Part shown: piece after piece, positions 46,837 through 57,916 of the stretch
Layout: the number at the start of each line of letters is the position of its first letter
Numbering within the stretch: position 1 is the stretch's first letter
Assembly: GCA_963971285.1 (NCBI GenBank)
Contig: OZ020264.1
Span: forward strand, 11,980,431-12,044,430
DNA length: 64,000 nt
Source of the DNA: Astropecten irregularis
Taxonomy: Eukaryota > Echinodermata > Asteroidea > Paxillosida > Astropectinidae
Direction: 5' to 3'
Position numbers and translations under genes: made by a program
Notes under the pieces: model-generated
Databases searched by the model: none
Seen by the model: only the letters and a program-made list of their open reading frames with translations
What the model was told of the DNA's origin: nothing

Positions 46837-48206
46837 CATATTATGTTTTTATACAAGAAAGTCTTGTTTCTAGATGAATACATATATACAGAATATGATG
46901 AAAATAGATGTGTTTGTGTGTGCTTCCTTTGTAAAACCCTTGCAGATATTCAATAGCACATAGGCCTAATGATTGAAATGGATTTAGATATCAATTCAGT
47001 GATAAAGTCAGCATTGAACCTTTGTTTTTCAGGTAAACACTGATGCATGTCATTGTCCAGCAGTGAAAACTTTGCCATGCCAGAAGTATCAATTACTGTA
47101 CATTCTCACGTACAGTAATATTGGGTAAAAGGGGTAATATATGATGGTAATAACGGGGAAATGCCAGAAATATCAGTTACATTACCCCGGTAATATTGGG
47201 TAAAAGGGGAAATATCGGATGGTAATAACGGGGAAATGCCAGAAATATCGGTTACATTATCATGGTAATATCATGGTAAAAGGGGTAATATCAAGCGGTA
47301 ATAACATGTACATGTAGCAATAACAGAAATATCGGTTACATATTAAGGGGTAGTAACGGGGAAAGATTGGTCTACTATTTCCCTGTTATTACCCAGTAAT
47401 AATAGGTAAAAGGGGTAATATCGGATGGTAATAACACTGAAATGCCAGAAATATCGGTTACATTTCAGCGGTAATATTGGGTAAAAGGGGTAATATCGGA
47501 TGGTAATAACGGGGAAATGCCAGAAATATCGGTTACATTTCCACAGTAATATCATGGTAAAAGGGGTAATATCGGATGGTAATAACGAGGAAAGACCAGA
47601 AATATCGGTTACATTCTTATGGTAATATCATGGTAAAAGGGGTAATATCAAGTGGTAATAACATAGCAATAACAGAAATATCGGTTACATATTAAGGGGT
47701 AGTAACGGGGAAAGATTGGTCTACTATTTCCCTGTTATTACCCAGTTGATATTACCGGGTAATATCACTGTTATTACCCGTTATAACCTGGGTAATAACG
47801 GGTAAAATGCCCAGTGGGAATATGAAGAATTACAGTCATACAGAGAAAATTTCATTTTAAGTTATGTCTAAAACTAAAGAGGGGAGCCCCTCGCTAGTTA
47901 GGCCCGCTGGACTGTTTATTTTCTGCCATTTGGGACTCGGGTTCTTCGAGCTGCAACTTTTAGTGGGAATTTTGTGTGGCTTTGAAAACTTTTATACTAA
48001 AAAGCTGATGACAAACAATAATTGTAGAAACTAATATAATAACCTGTTGATCCACTAAAACAGTATGCCGCCCTCTTGTGGTGACGATATCAAGACGCTT
48101 TTGGGCTAAGTCGGGTACCCTGACGTGCACAATACTAATCTGAATGTTAGAATGAGATGGAAATCCGTCTATATTTCTTTCTCTGACTCCGTGGCAAGAA
48201 TTTACG

Positions 48207-50468
48207 ATGGCAGGTGGAAAAAAGTTGACCAAAGAAGAGGAGCATTTGCTTCAAGATTTCAGCCGAAATGTGACGACTAAATCGTCTGCGTTGTTCTACG
48301 GTAACGCCTTCATCGTGTCGGCTCTCCCAATATGTGAGTTTGTACGCGGTCTTTTGAAAAAATCATATCCATATTGCGGGCTCGCTTCACACTAAATTTG
48401 TATGAGGCCAGACTGTATTAAAGTGTATTTGACCTATTTCGTGAAAATAATATTTTTACAAGAAGAAGGAACTTAAGTTAGGGCGTTTGCGGAACGGTGG
48501 TTCAGGCTTCGTCTCAGGCTCCAGCTCCATTTCGTGAATCCATTCTAAAATATCTGGTATCAAAATAATGGCTTTTGAATTTGACTGCGGTTCGGAAGTA
48601 GGGGGCCTAGATAGTAGATTCTCTGGTTTGAAAAGGAAAACCGAACTTCAGCTTCAATGAAAAACCACAACCTATATTTTGAGCGGCATATGGATTATGA
48701 CAGAGCTGGAGCCTGAGGCTGAACTGCCATTTCGTAAACCCCCTTAGGCTTTGCGCTTATTTAATATTAGCTTTAGCTGCTTAGCCGATGATTCTCATTG
48801 ACGGCCTTTATGGAAAAAGTGTTAAGACTGAGTTAACTAACTTGATGCAAGTTATGTTGAACTAGGCCTAGGGGCAACTCTAAACAGGTTCAGGGCGATT
48901 GTGAACATTACTAGTTTTACTAGTTTTTACTGTATCTTTGTTGATATTTTTGCCCATGAATCTGCATTTCTTTGACAAAAACCAAAGTGTGAAGTTAACT
49001 TTAACATGTATTGTACGACTGTCTCTCTTGCAGGGGTGTTCTGGCGTATGCATCAGATGGACCTCGTCCAGTCAGGCATTCTCTTTGGCATCATGACCAT
49101 CGTCAGTACCTGGCTGGTTGCCTTCGCTTACAAGAACGTCAAGTTTGTGCTCAAACACAAGTAAGTTATGATGGACACTGCCTACATAGGGCTGGATAGC
49201 TCATTCGGTAGAGGAGTGGCAGTCTGGCATTGCAGGGGTCACAGGTTCGAATCCTGCTCCATTCAATTTGCCTTTGTTCACCTTTATATAATTAATATTG
49301 AATCCAGTCAGTTTCCCTTGTGGTTATTTGTTGATTGTAACCTGTGACCTCCAGATTCTAACTTCGTACTGAGCTTTCCATCTCTATAGCTGATACCTTA
49401 GGGAGACATTGAAATGTCTTCCTAATTGTCGATGTCTCCCAAATGTTCACTTTCAGATGCTAACATGTCTCCCTAATACCCTATTTGTAATCATTCAGGA
49501 TAGCACAATTACCACAAGGAATGGTATATTGTGTTATGCATGTGGGTTAGGGTTAGGGTTAGCAAACGGAACGTCGCCAGTCGAGACTTGTCGGAAAGTC
49601 ACATCTGACCTTGTATCCCCCTCTCCCCTCTCCCCAGGGTCGCTCAGAAGCGGGAAGATGCCGTATCCAAGGAGGTAATGAGACAACTCACTGATGCAGA
49701 CAACAAGAAGATCTCACGTAAGGAGAAAGATGAGAGGTGAGTACCAGGGAGGAGGGAATCAGGGGCGGGGCTTAGAGGAAGGAGGCAGAGGGATTACACA
49801 AACTATGCATGTATCTCTTTAGAGTATGCCTCTGGAAATGACTTGAGCCGTTTTTTTTTTAATCTTCGCTTTCAGGATCCTGTGGAAGAAGAATGAAGTT
49901 GCAGACTACGAAGCCACGACCTTTGCGATCTTCTACAACAATGCTCTGTACCTTCTACTGGTCCTCTTCTTCTCCTTCTTCATCTTGAAGTCCTTCGACC
50001 CTTCTGTGTATCCTTTGAAACGTTGTCTAAGTTCTAAATCGTCCTCGGATGTACAAATAATCATGTACTTAAAGGTATCATGCATACCCCACTACTCCAA
50101 ACTGTCTATGATCAATGTGGATTCAACCTATCAATCAGGGTTTACGCCAACTATGATCCAGGACACAGCAGGGGATTGAAGTTGATAATTCAAGGCTAGG
50201 GATTATAGAAGTCTAAGACCCCAGGCAAAGCCCAGGCATGGCCAGGCTTTTTCAGTGGCTGGTCTTGACCATGTATTCAAGTTTCTCTCCCTAACAAACT
50301 TGGTATATGATGTGTAGATTGATGCATACAGTGTATCTACTCTGCGCCCAACATTCGTCCCTGCTCCGCAACTTTTCCTTAACACCATTTTGTTTCCCCA
50401 GCAACTACATCGTGTCCATCGGAGTCGCAGGAGGCCTACTTGCTCTCTTCTCAACTGGCACACAGTGA
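48207..50468 (+). CDS. SSR3: Translocon-associated protein subunit gamma (TRAP-gamma)
   Basis: Part of the ER TRAP complex that assists Sec61 in moving certain secretory proteins into the ER. Five exons join exactly: 48207-48333, 49034-49160, 49638-49736, 49876-50007, 50402-50468, giving 183 residues against about 185 in vertebrates. Diagnostic stretches are LLQDFSRN near the start, [56 protein letters not shown] and [15 protein letters not shown] near the end. Four hydrophobic segments are seen, as in the family, with the charged Lys/Arg/Glu loop between the second and third. No break or unusual residue was seen. The start ATG has GATGGCAG context and the reading opens with M-A-G-G-K-K. Introns 1 and 2 contain MITE copies and a tRNA-like SINE. 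No neighbouring gene shares its pathway. Confidence 0.97.
48480..48748. repeat. 'CTCCGGCTC' MITE, complete copy, SSR3 intron 1
   Basis: TAGGGCGTTTGCGGAACGG to CATTTCGTAAACCCCCTTA, with GAGGCTTCA-type arms, flanked by TTA. Confidence 0.65.
49180..49345 (+). repeat. tRNA-derived SINE, SSR3 intron 2
   Basis: GGCTGGATAGCTCATTCGGT, then AGGTTCGAATCCTGCTCC, then TTTGCCTTTGTTCACC. The tRNA boxes are intact, but the sequence continues into the SINE body. Confidence 0.65.
50095..50296. repeat. GGGAGAGAAACTT-family MITE, SSR3 intron 4
   Basis: GATCAATGTGGATTCAACC, GACACAGCAGGGGATTG and TTCAAGTTTCTCTCCC identify it. Confidence 0.55.
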
Positions 50469-51024
50469 CCTGTGACCTATGACCTTGCTGCGCAACCGGC
50501 AGAGGCCAACAGTCCCCTCACAGTCAAAGCCGACTGGACTCGAATCCCACGGGATATGAAATAATTAAAAAAGCAAAATCCTCTTTTAATGAAGTTTTTT
50601 CAATGAATATTGCTCTCAATGTTATGACGGGTGGCCAGTTTAAAAAAGCTGCTTAGCATAAAGAAACCAAATGCTAAGCGGAGACAGGTTACCAGTCCAA
50701 ATGTCCATGTGTTGTATATTACTAGCGACTGGTACTATGCAGGCTTTTCAGCTGTCTCGTAGTAGGGAAACCAGCCAAAAGTAACATAAACTATATGACA
50801 ATTTGGCTGGTAAGCTGGGTTTTTTTACAAAGACAGCTTAGCGTTTTTTTCTGTGCTTAACCAGCTTCCCGACGCTGGCACCTTTTGAAATCACTAAGAC
50901 CTTTAGGCTGAGTACAGTTTACCTGACAATGGCTTGTAATGACATAGGAGTCAATGGAATGTGGCTACAGCCACTTCCCATAGACTCCTGTGCAGTATAA
51001 GCCTTAGCCGAATAATTTGGAATA

Positions 51025-51260
51025 GTTGGGGGCAAGTTTTTGCATAGCGGAATAGCCTGGTTTATTTTTGCCATTCTTATTCATTATAAACAGTGCATTG
51101 GTGCAAGACATCTGTTATGTAACTTAGCAAAAGCTTGCCCCGAATCGTGTGATATAGCAACAGAGTCTTTAGTCTGGAGAATTCAGGTTTTGATGTTTAC
51201 TTACAGTGAAAGAATTCAGTGTATCAGATATTGCTCAGTTTTAACTCACTAAAGGCTTAT
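51025..51260. repeat. MITE, GAATTCTTTCACTGTACG family
   Basis: Shares CCATTCTTATTCATTATAAA, CATCTGTTATGTAACTTAGC and AGTGAAAGAATTCAG with the copies at 19835 and 61566. Confidence 0.55.
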
Positions 51261-51496
51261 TGAAAACCCCCTTTTTCTTGATGATATTTTCTTAGCATTC
51301 CATAAACCTGGTTTTTGTAATCTTAGGATTTTAAATTTCCCATTAATTGTGATGATCCACAAATAAAGCCAGAAGGTACGAATTTGATACATAAATAAAG
51401 TCTTGAATATTTTTCTTTTATATGGAGTTGTATCAAGATTTTTTGGAAATCAATTCAGTAAGTTTCCCTTGTGGTCAATTGAGTATAAATTATTGA

Positions 51497-51845
51497 TTAA
51501 AGGTTGTGTCATACTTTGGTTTTTGTCAAAGAAATAAATGCTGATGCATGGGCAAAAATATCAAGGAAGATACAGCCATCTGTGAAATTTTCAGTCCCAT
51601 ACGTACCCACTTTCTGAGAAAACATTGAAAAAACACCCTCAATATTTAAAATCTTTTCACCGTTATTTTATATCTTTAAAAGATCAAAATTATTATTGGT
51701 CATTGGTTTTACTCTTTATTCCAGGCAGAAAAAATGTTAACGGTACGTTACTACCATCACCATCTTTATACCCTGTTAAATTATAGGCAAATCTGTGAAA
51801 ATTTCTGTTGATCGGTATGCCACCAAAGTATGATACTGCCTTTAA
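51497..51845. repeat. TTAAAGGTA-family MITE, complete
   Basis: TTAAAGGTTGTGTCATACTT to CCACCAAAGTATGATACTG and CCTTTAA. Confidence 0.65.
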
Positions 51846-53267
51846 AGATGGTAATCATATGAATGAATTTCGCGCAACAGCCCGGTTTTCATTGGTTAAA
51901 ATTGGCGCGCAAAAAAGACTAGAAGAGAAGACTGGTTGGCATGGCAATAAATACAGCTTTTCAGGCAGAAATTAATGTCAAACAGTAAGTTTGTACCATG
52001 CAGGTCTATCTTTATTATACCCCGTTATTAGTTATTAGCATTGACCAAGGCCGTGAAGCTTTTCCCGCGAGCAATCAGTCCGCGGCCGCGCGCACTGTGC
52101 TGGCTATAGCTGCACGGATGTGGATACGTACTCCCCACACACACCCAGTACACACACGCATACGCACCGCATCCGTTCCCGATTGACACAGAACTCACAA
52201 ATTTTGCAAGCTGTCTTGAAATACTTGACGAAACAAATTTTACTACCTTTTGCTACTTTTGCAAATATTTAGATTTGTTCAAGCATTAACATTAATTCTA
52301 TGGACAACTTGAAAAATGAGTACTTTTACTAAAATAGACATAACTCCTCTTAGGAATGATCAATTTGTTTCATTAGTTTTTTTCTAAGACGCTCGGGAGA
52401 GTGCTTGTTAAATATGCTTTTACTGACTACTTTTGAGTGCCATTTGTTTTGAAAAACATCACTTATCCATGGTCAAATTCTTTTTTACTCGCCATGTATA
52501 TATTGTACTGGGTGCGCTTGTTGGGTAAACTTGATGTTTTTTTCGAACAATTACGTATGCTTGGACGGCCGGACTTGAATACTGAAAATCGATGGTTTGG
52601 GTGCGTTTAAAATTTAAGAAGATTCACTAAAAAAGAAAGGAAAGAAATTTTGAGTGTCATAATTACTCATTTTGGTTAATGATTGTACAGCCAAATCGAA
52701 ATGTAATAAAATGTATAACTCTCAATTAATAATTACCGAAAACACGCGAAACGGAACACCATCATGTGGTCCAAATTTTGGGCGTTACATTTCCACCAAA
52801 TTCGGTGTAGCATTCTCCGTGCGTGTGCAAGTCACCATTTCAAACTTATGGTTCAATAATATTCACCCTTTTCTCATCTTCGAGGTATTAAATAGAGAAT
52901 AAATGAACTAGAATCAAACTATTTCAATAAATGGTTCGGTATTTTTCTCCCTTTTTTCACGCGATTGGGATTAGAGTACACTGGAGTTAGTGTATACTTG
53001 TTCGTCAGTCACACCATGCTGGTCATGGCTCTCTTCTGCCGGGCTAAAGCGATTTCCTACGGTATACAAGGGTGCCGCGCGCCGGTGCCGAACAGAAGTT
53101 ACGGACTTTTGCATTCGGGACAAAGTTTTGAATAATTCGCTATTAACACAAACAACTACATGTTTAATGAAATTAAGTCTTAAACTTTATTTCCTTTTAA
53201 CAAGTAATAAACTGCTGCAAACAGCTCATCAGCCCAAATAATTATTTGGAATTTATAAAAAAAAATG

Positions 53268-53403
53268 TTTGGAGTAAGGAGGGCCTGACGCGTTTCGATC
53301 CTAGCAGGATTTTTGATCGAACTTGGCTATCATAAATTCGAATTATCTTTCGATAAAATTTCCTGGTATAAGTCGAAACGCGTCAGGCCCTCCTAACTCC
53401 AAG
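53268..53403. repeat. MITE, GGAGTTAGGAGGGCCTG family, copy 3
   Basis: TTTGGAGTAAGGAGGGCCTG and the inverse with GTCAGGCCCTCCTAACTCC. The flanking block AGTAATAAACTGCTGCAAAC also precedes the 42111 copy. Confidence 0.65.
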
Positions 53404-53988
53404 TGATAATGTTTTGAAGGAAGTGAGTTGTTGAATTTGCAATAGGAACACGTGGAAGACCTCTGTTTTTATGTCAGAAAAATTGAAAGTATAGGCCTAT
53501 TTGATCTTTTTTTTCTAAATTTTTCGCTTTGTGTAATGTATACATTTATTCTTTGACCCTTTATTAGGCCTACGAATACTGTGAAAGTTGTTATTTTTTC
53601 TGTCAATGATCTCCGATCTACAGCCGGACAAACCGTAACAACTGGAGTTTAAGAATAATAATTATATATAGAAATGAATTTGCAAAAACTGACAAAAAAA
53701 CCTGAAACTATAAAAATGGGTTAAAATAATAAAACTCTTCCAAACTGAGCACACTCAAATTACTGATTGACTTCAGTTTTGATGTTTGAAAATGAAAATG
53801 TATGATTCTGAAATTATTTGTTATCTTTTTGTCGTAAATTATGATTATTTTGGTTTGTGTTGAATGCTTTTGGTGATAAAAATGTCCCAAGGTTTGAAGT
53901 TTTTAACCCCACAGCACATTAATTCACGTTTTTACCCCCTCTTTGCAAATTATCATTATTGTGTCCCATAGTGATATCGAGTACTTCA

Positions 53989-54130
53989 TTTATTATGCAT
54001 AAAATCAAGGTGACGCGGCCAGCACATAAGTCATGGGGTGGCTAAGTAACAAACTATTATGGGATGGCTGTGTGCCTTACGGTAACTATTATGGGATGGC
54101 TGAAAGGCATTGTGTGCGCATGAGCGGTTT
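53989..54130 (+). promoter_or_regulatory. Promoter-like module, copy 1
   Basis: TTTATTATGCATAAAATCAA, then CTATTATGGGATGGCTG at 54054 and 54086, then TGTGCGCATGAGC (NRF1-like) at 54113. Same order as at 55.5 kb and, looser, 57.6 kb. Confidence 0.4.
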
Positions 54131-55488
54131 GCCGTGATGCAGTGGTGCGTACACTCAATTAACCGCCTAAAAAAGACTACGTACACAAAGGGCCGCATAG
54201 TCAACATTAATACATGTACATAGGCCTATAGCCTCTATACCGATACCCACTCGAATTATATATTACAGATTATAAAAAAACGAACTAATTAATCTAAAAT
54301 TAGATCTTTTTGTAAAAAGATTTTGCCCGGTCAGCCGGGGAACTTTATACGGGCTTGGAGTACATGATGCTGGTCGGCCGTGCTTGAAAGCGCCTGGAAA
54401 AACTGACTTTTTACGGGGAGCAGCTCACCGAGTTACCGGTCTTATCCGTATAGTTTGCCGGACCGAGTGCAGGGTATAGGGAAACATTTATGAAGCCATG
54501 CATTTATTGAAAAACAATCAAAGTTGTTTTAAGACCAAATATAATGCTTTAGTTTAGTTTAGAAGAGAAACAAATTATAGTAACAAAGGTTATCCCGGTA
54601 ATTGGCAGATTTCAAACTACAAAATATGATCATGCGCATTACAATGATATTGTTGTGTATGTTGATCTGGTTTTTTATTGAAGAAAAATTGAATTGAAAG
54701 TTATAAGAAAACCGCATGTTCTGTTTTACTCGTCTAGCAACGAAACTTTACAAACCCTAACTTCAATTGGAATTTTTTTGATGAAGGACATCAAAGGTGA
54801 AACAAAATTACCACAAATCTTGTCCTTACAACCGTCTGCTTAAAGTACAGTAGACATTTTGAGATTAACTGAGAATTTGCTGCATATGCAGAACATTTCA
54901 CAAATAAAGTCAAACACTATCTCATCGGTAATTCGTATATGAACAAAAATTATCAATTTGATAAACTTGAGTTCTTCCAAGTTTTGTTTCTCTCTCTTAA
55001 GTCTGATTTTGCTAAATCAAATCGAGTTCGCTCAATTATTATTGCCTTCTACTTTTAAGTCTTATCCATCTTGTTTCGAAAACATTTCTTTTTGATTTTG
55101 AAAAAAAAAGACCTCAGTTCTGCCATTTAGAGAAGGCCTAGGCCAAATAACTGAATCTTGAAACTGTGAGTGCCAACCGTTGAGATTGAGTTTGCCCCCA
55201 AATAAAATTCAAAACAAGTCATTTTCGCGAAGACAAACATTATGGCCTAATGCGTAGGTCTGAGTCACTTGCTTGCGCTCACATTAATAGAGCGAATCGA
55301 TTTTTTGAAACATACTTCCAGAGAGATGTAGAAATCTCAGGATGTGTTGCACAAGAACAAGCCTCTAATTATCAAAATGCTATTTTTGGTCGATATTGAC
55401 TCCTACATCAATGATTTTATAATGAGCAAAAGGATCAGCGCTTGTCTCATCGAAGTTACACTGATAGGGCTCGCCTTGCAACCTTGCC

Positions 55489-55630
55489 TATTTATTATGC
55501 ATAAAAAGAGAAAATCAAGGCAACACTTGCCACGCAGGGGCTAATAAAGAACTATTATGGGATGGCAGATGCCCGGTGGCGACTATTATGGGATGTCGGA
55601 ATGTTTTGTCTATGCGCGCATGCCCAGTTG
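55489..55630 (+). promoter_or_regulatory. Promoter-like module, copy 2
   Basis: CTATTTATTATGCATAAAAA, CTATTATGGGATG at 55552 and 55583, then GCGCGCATGCCC near 55614. Spacing between the paired motifs is 31 bp, against 32 bp in copy 1. Confidence 0.4.
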
Positions 55631-57604
55631 CACACACACAGTGATGACGTATGTCACCCAATTAGTCAGCAGCTCGGCAGCAACACAATGGCTGCGCTCT
55701 TATCTCAAATTTGACCTGACTTTTGAGTCTCACAATTTAGTCGCGAAATTAGAAAAGAAATGTTTCGATGTGCATGGAAATTGTAGGTATTTTAAGATGA
55801 TATATGGAACAGTCATTGAGAATTTTCCCGAACCAACGACATCATAAAAAAGGTTAATTAAGTTGAACTTTTTGCAACCATTTTTCCAGGCTATCGAGTG
55901 ATATTGATCATGGTATTTATCTGAACTTATTTTTACTTATTTCATAAATTTGGGAGCATTTAGGTTTTCGGTGATGGTTGTCGATCTTGTCTTTATACAA
56001 CAACATTTTATGCTTAAAATTCCCAGATTATTAATGCAAAGAATGGTACAAATCCCACTTTTCTCCATAAAAAATCTGACTTTTTATAAAGTTTCATTTG
56101 CAATAAATATCAATCATGTTTAACTTTTTATAAAATAAATCATAATTTCTGTAACTCGGCCGGTACAATTTTATTTTGTTGCAAGGTCCGTCAAAGCTTT
56201 TTTATGGAGATTTCCATGTGCAGTTTCGATACGCGATATATAAGCCATGTGTAAAGCTTATGCGAATTTTGCAAAATGCATTTTGTTGCTTGCTGTAAAT
56301 TAACTCCCTAATTAGTATTTTTCTGGAATGGGTGGACTTTACAAAACAAAAATAACCATACTTTCTATCATATTTTCGTAGGTTCATTAACAGTTTTCCC
56401 GCAAATCAAGACAGTTTTCAAGCCCCTCATAAAAATAAAGTTCTTCGGCTGAAATTCGGAAAGTTTGACTAATTAGTTTCTTTTAATTGTGGGGATAAAC
56501 CAAATGTATTTTCAGTAGGTTTGGTACTGGCTTTTGTTTAAAGGCATGAAGTACCGATAAATTTGAATTTTGATATTTTGAAAGTTTGATTTAGTAAAAT
56601 AAAATGAGTATTCTTGATCGTTGGTACAATATGCGACCATGGCTGGGCTATTCATGAACTATGACTATAATTTGTATCGAAGTTGATTTAAAAAAAAGAT
56701 TAAAACTATTAAGTTATCGAATTCTTCTTCAGAAGTTGAACAAATTTAAAGACAAAAGTAAAATTGAATTTGAAGGGCTGATTATTAATAGAAAACACAC
56801 TGTGATTGACTTCATGCTTGCGAATAGGCCTATGTGTGCGCTTGCATTTTTTTATGGTAGACTAAAGTTTGGAAAGTAAAATCAGAGAGCAATTCCAGCA
56901 AAATATTTTGGTATTTTTCAGCCAAAGAACTAACTTTTAAGTCCTCTGCTTTATAAAATCTAAAATGATTACTCCGGTATATGCTTTGAGTGAAAGCTAC
57001 TCGACCGCTTGAAAGTTAAAAATTGGTGAAATTTCTTTGCGAATGAAATTTCCTATGATGCAAAGAGGATTCATGATTTATTGTTCATGGATTCTAAAAA
57101 GTACCGCGAAATGTTTGACGTTTTTGGTGGCAAAGAAATCTAAGTTACGAGGGTTGTACATTTTACCAAACTTTTCTAGAAGAGTCAAGTTATTTATCAG
57201 TGAAAATAGCTCTTTTTAAATGTTTTGATTTTTAGCCCAAACAAGTTATTTTAGTATGAAGCGCGCGAGAAATTCATGCAAATTACACAAATTGTGTAGC
57301 CCCGGTGAGATGCTCAAAAAATGTTCATAAAATGTTAATTTTTTACCATGAGTTTCCGCTCCACGAGATATGCAAATTTCCCCCCGCGGGTGGGGCATGC
57401 ACACAAGAACAAGGCCCTAATTGATATGCAAAGTTCAATGCCAAAAAACCTGTTACTTCTTCATTTTATACAAAAAAAATCCACTTGACTTTCAGAGTGG
57501 GGAGGGGACTTAAAAATCTACCCCCAGTTCCTCTGTCTCTTCCCCCCACCCCAGGTATTTTTTTGTTTCCTAGATTCTTGTGTCACCCCCTGATTAACTA
57601 AGTG

Positions 57605-57690
57605 GGTGATTATTATGGGATGTATTTTTGGGGTGATTAATATGGGATGTATCTTTATCTGTGACGTCAAACTGCGCATGCACGATTGGT
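57605..57690 (+). promoter_or_regulatory. Likely CHD promoter module, copy 3
   Basis: TATTATGGGATG at 57611, TAATATGGGATG at 57638, a TGACGTCA site at 57662 and CTGCGCATGC (NRF1-like) at 57673. It ends about 230 bp upstream of the CHD start codon. Promoter function is inferred from position and motifs. Confidence 0.45.
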
Positions 57691-57916
57691 GTTTTACCAC
57701 CCTTTTGTCGTGTGTAGTGCGTGTATGTGTGTAAATGTATAGGGCTGAGTTACCTCTTGTTTTTTATTGTGTGGATTTTTTTTGTATGCGCCATCTTCTC
57801 TCACCTACTCCTGGAGGACGAAAAGGGACAAAACTGAAGTTTTTTTTTCGTCGGGTTTTTTGGTCTTCTTTCTTCACCCCTGGGCCAACGTGGAGGCACT
57901 CAATACCCAGGGAAAG

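Larger units (their letters stand above)
43362..47818. mobile_element. 4.5-kb repeat-built element with CCCACTGGGC ends
   Basis: The left end CCCACTGGGCAAATTGTTAC is matched inverted at the right (GTAAAATGCCCAGTGGG). Both shoulders are arrays of TTACC/GGTAAT words. The left array (about 43620-44390) has roughly five units of 160-180 bp with GTTATTACCTTGTTGAAACC and GGGTGATGAGAGGTAATG. The right array (47090-47760) has units with AATGCCAGAAATATCGGTTA. The middle holds an LTR remnant and a foldback MITE. No transposase was found. It lies between the receptor gene and SSR3. Confidence 0.65.
50469..57600. other. Gene-free interval between SSR3 and the CHD gene
   Basis: Apart from the listed MITEs and the two promoter-like modules at 54.0 and 55.5 kb, I see AT-rich sequence with no exon chain. 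The short open frames here have no family signature and no usable splice partners. Confidence 0.5.

Noticed and set aside
49190..49262. tRNA gene in SSR3 intron 2
   Set aside because: It continues into the same SINE tail as the other copies.
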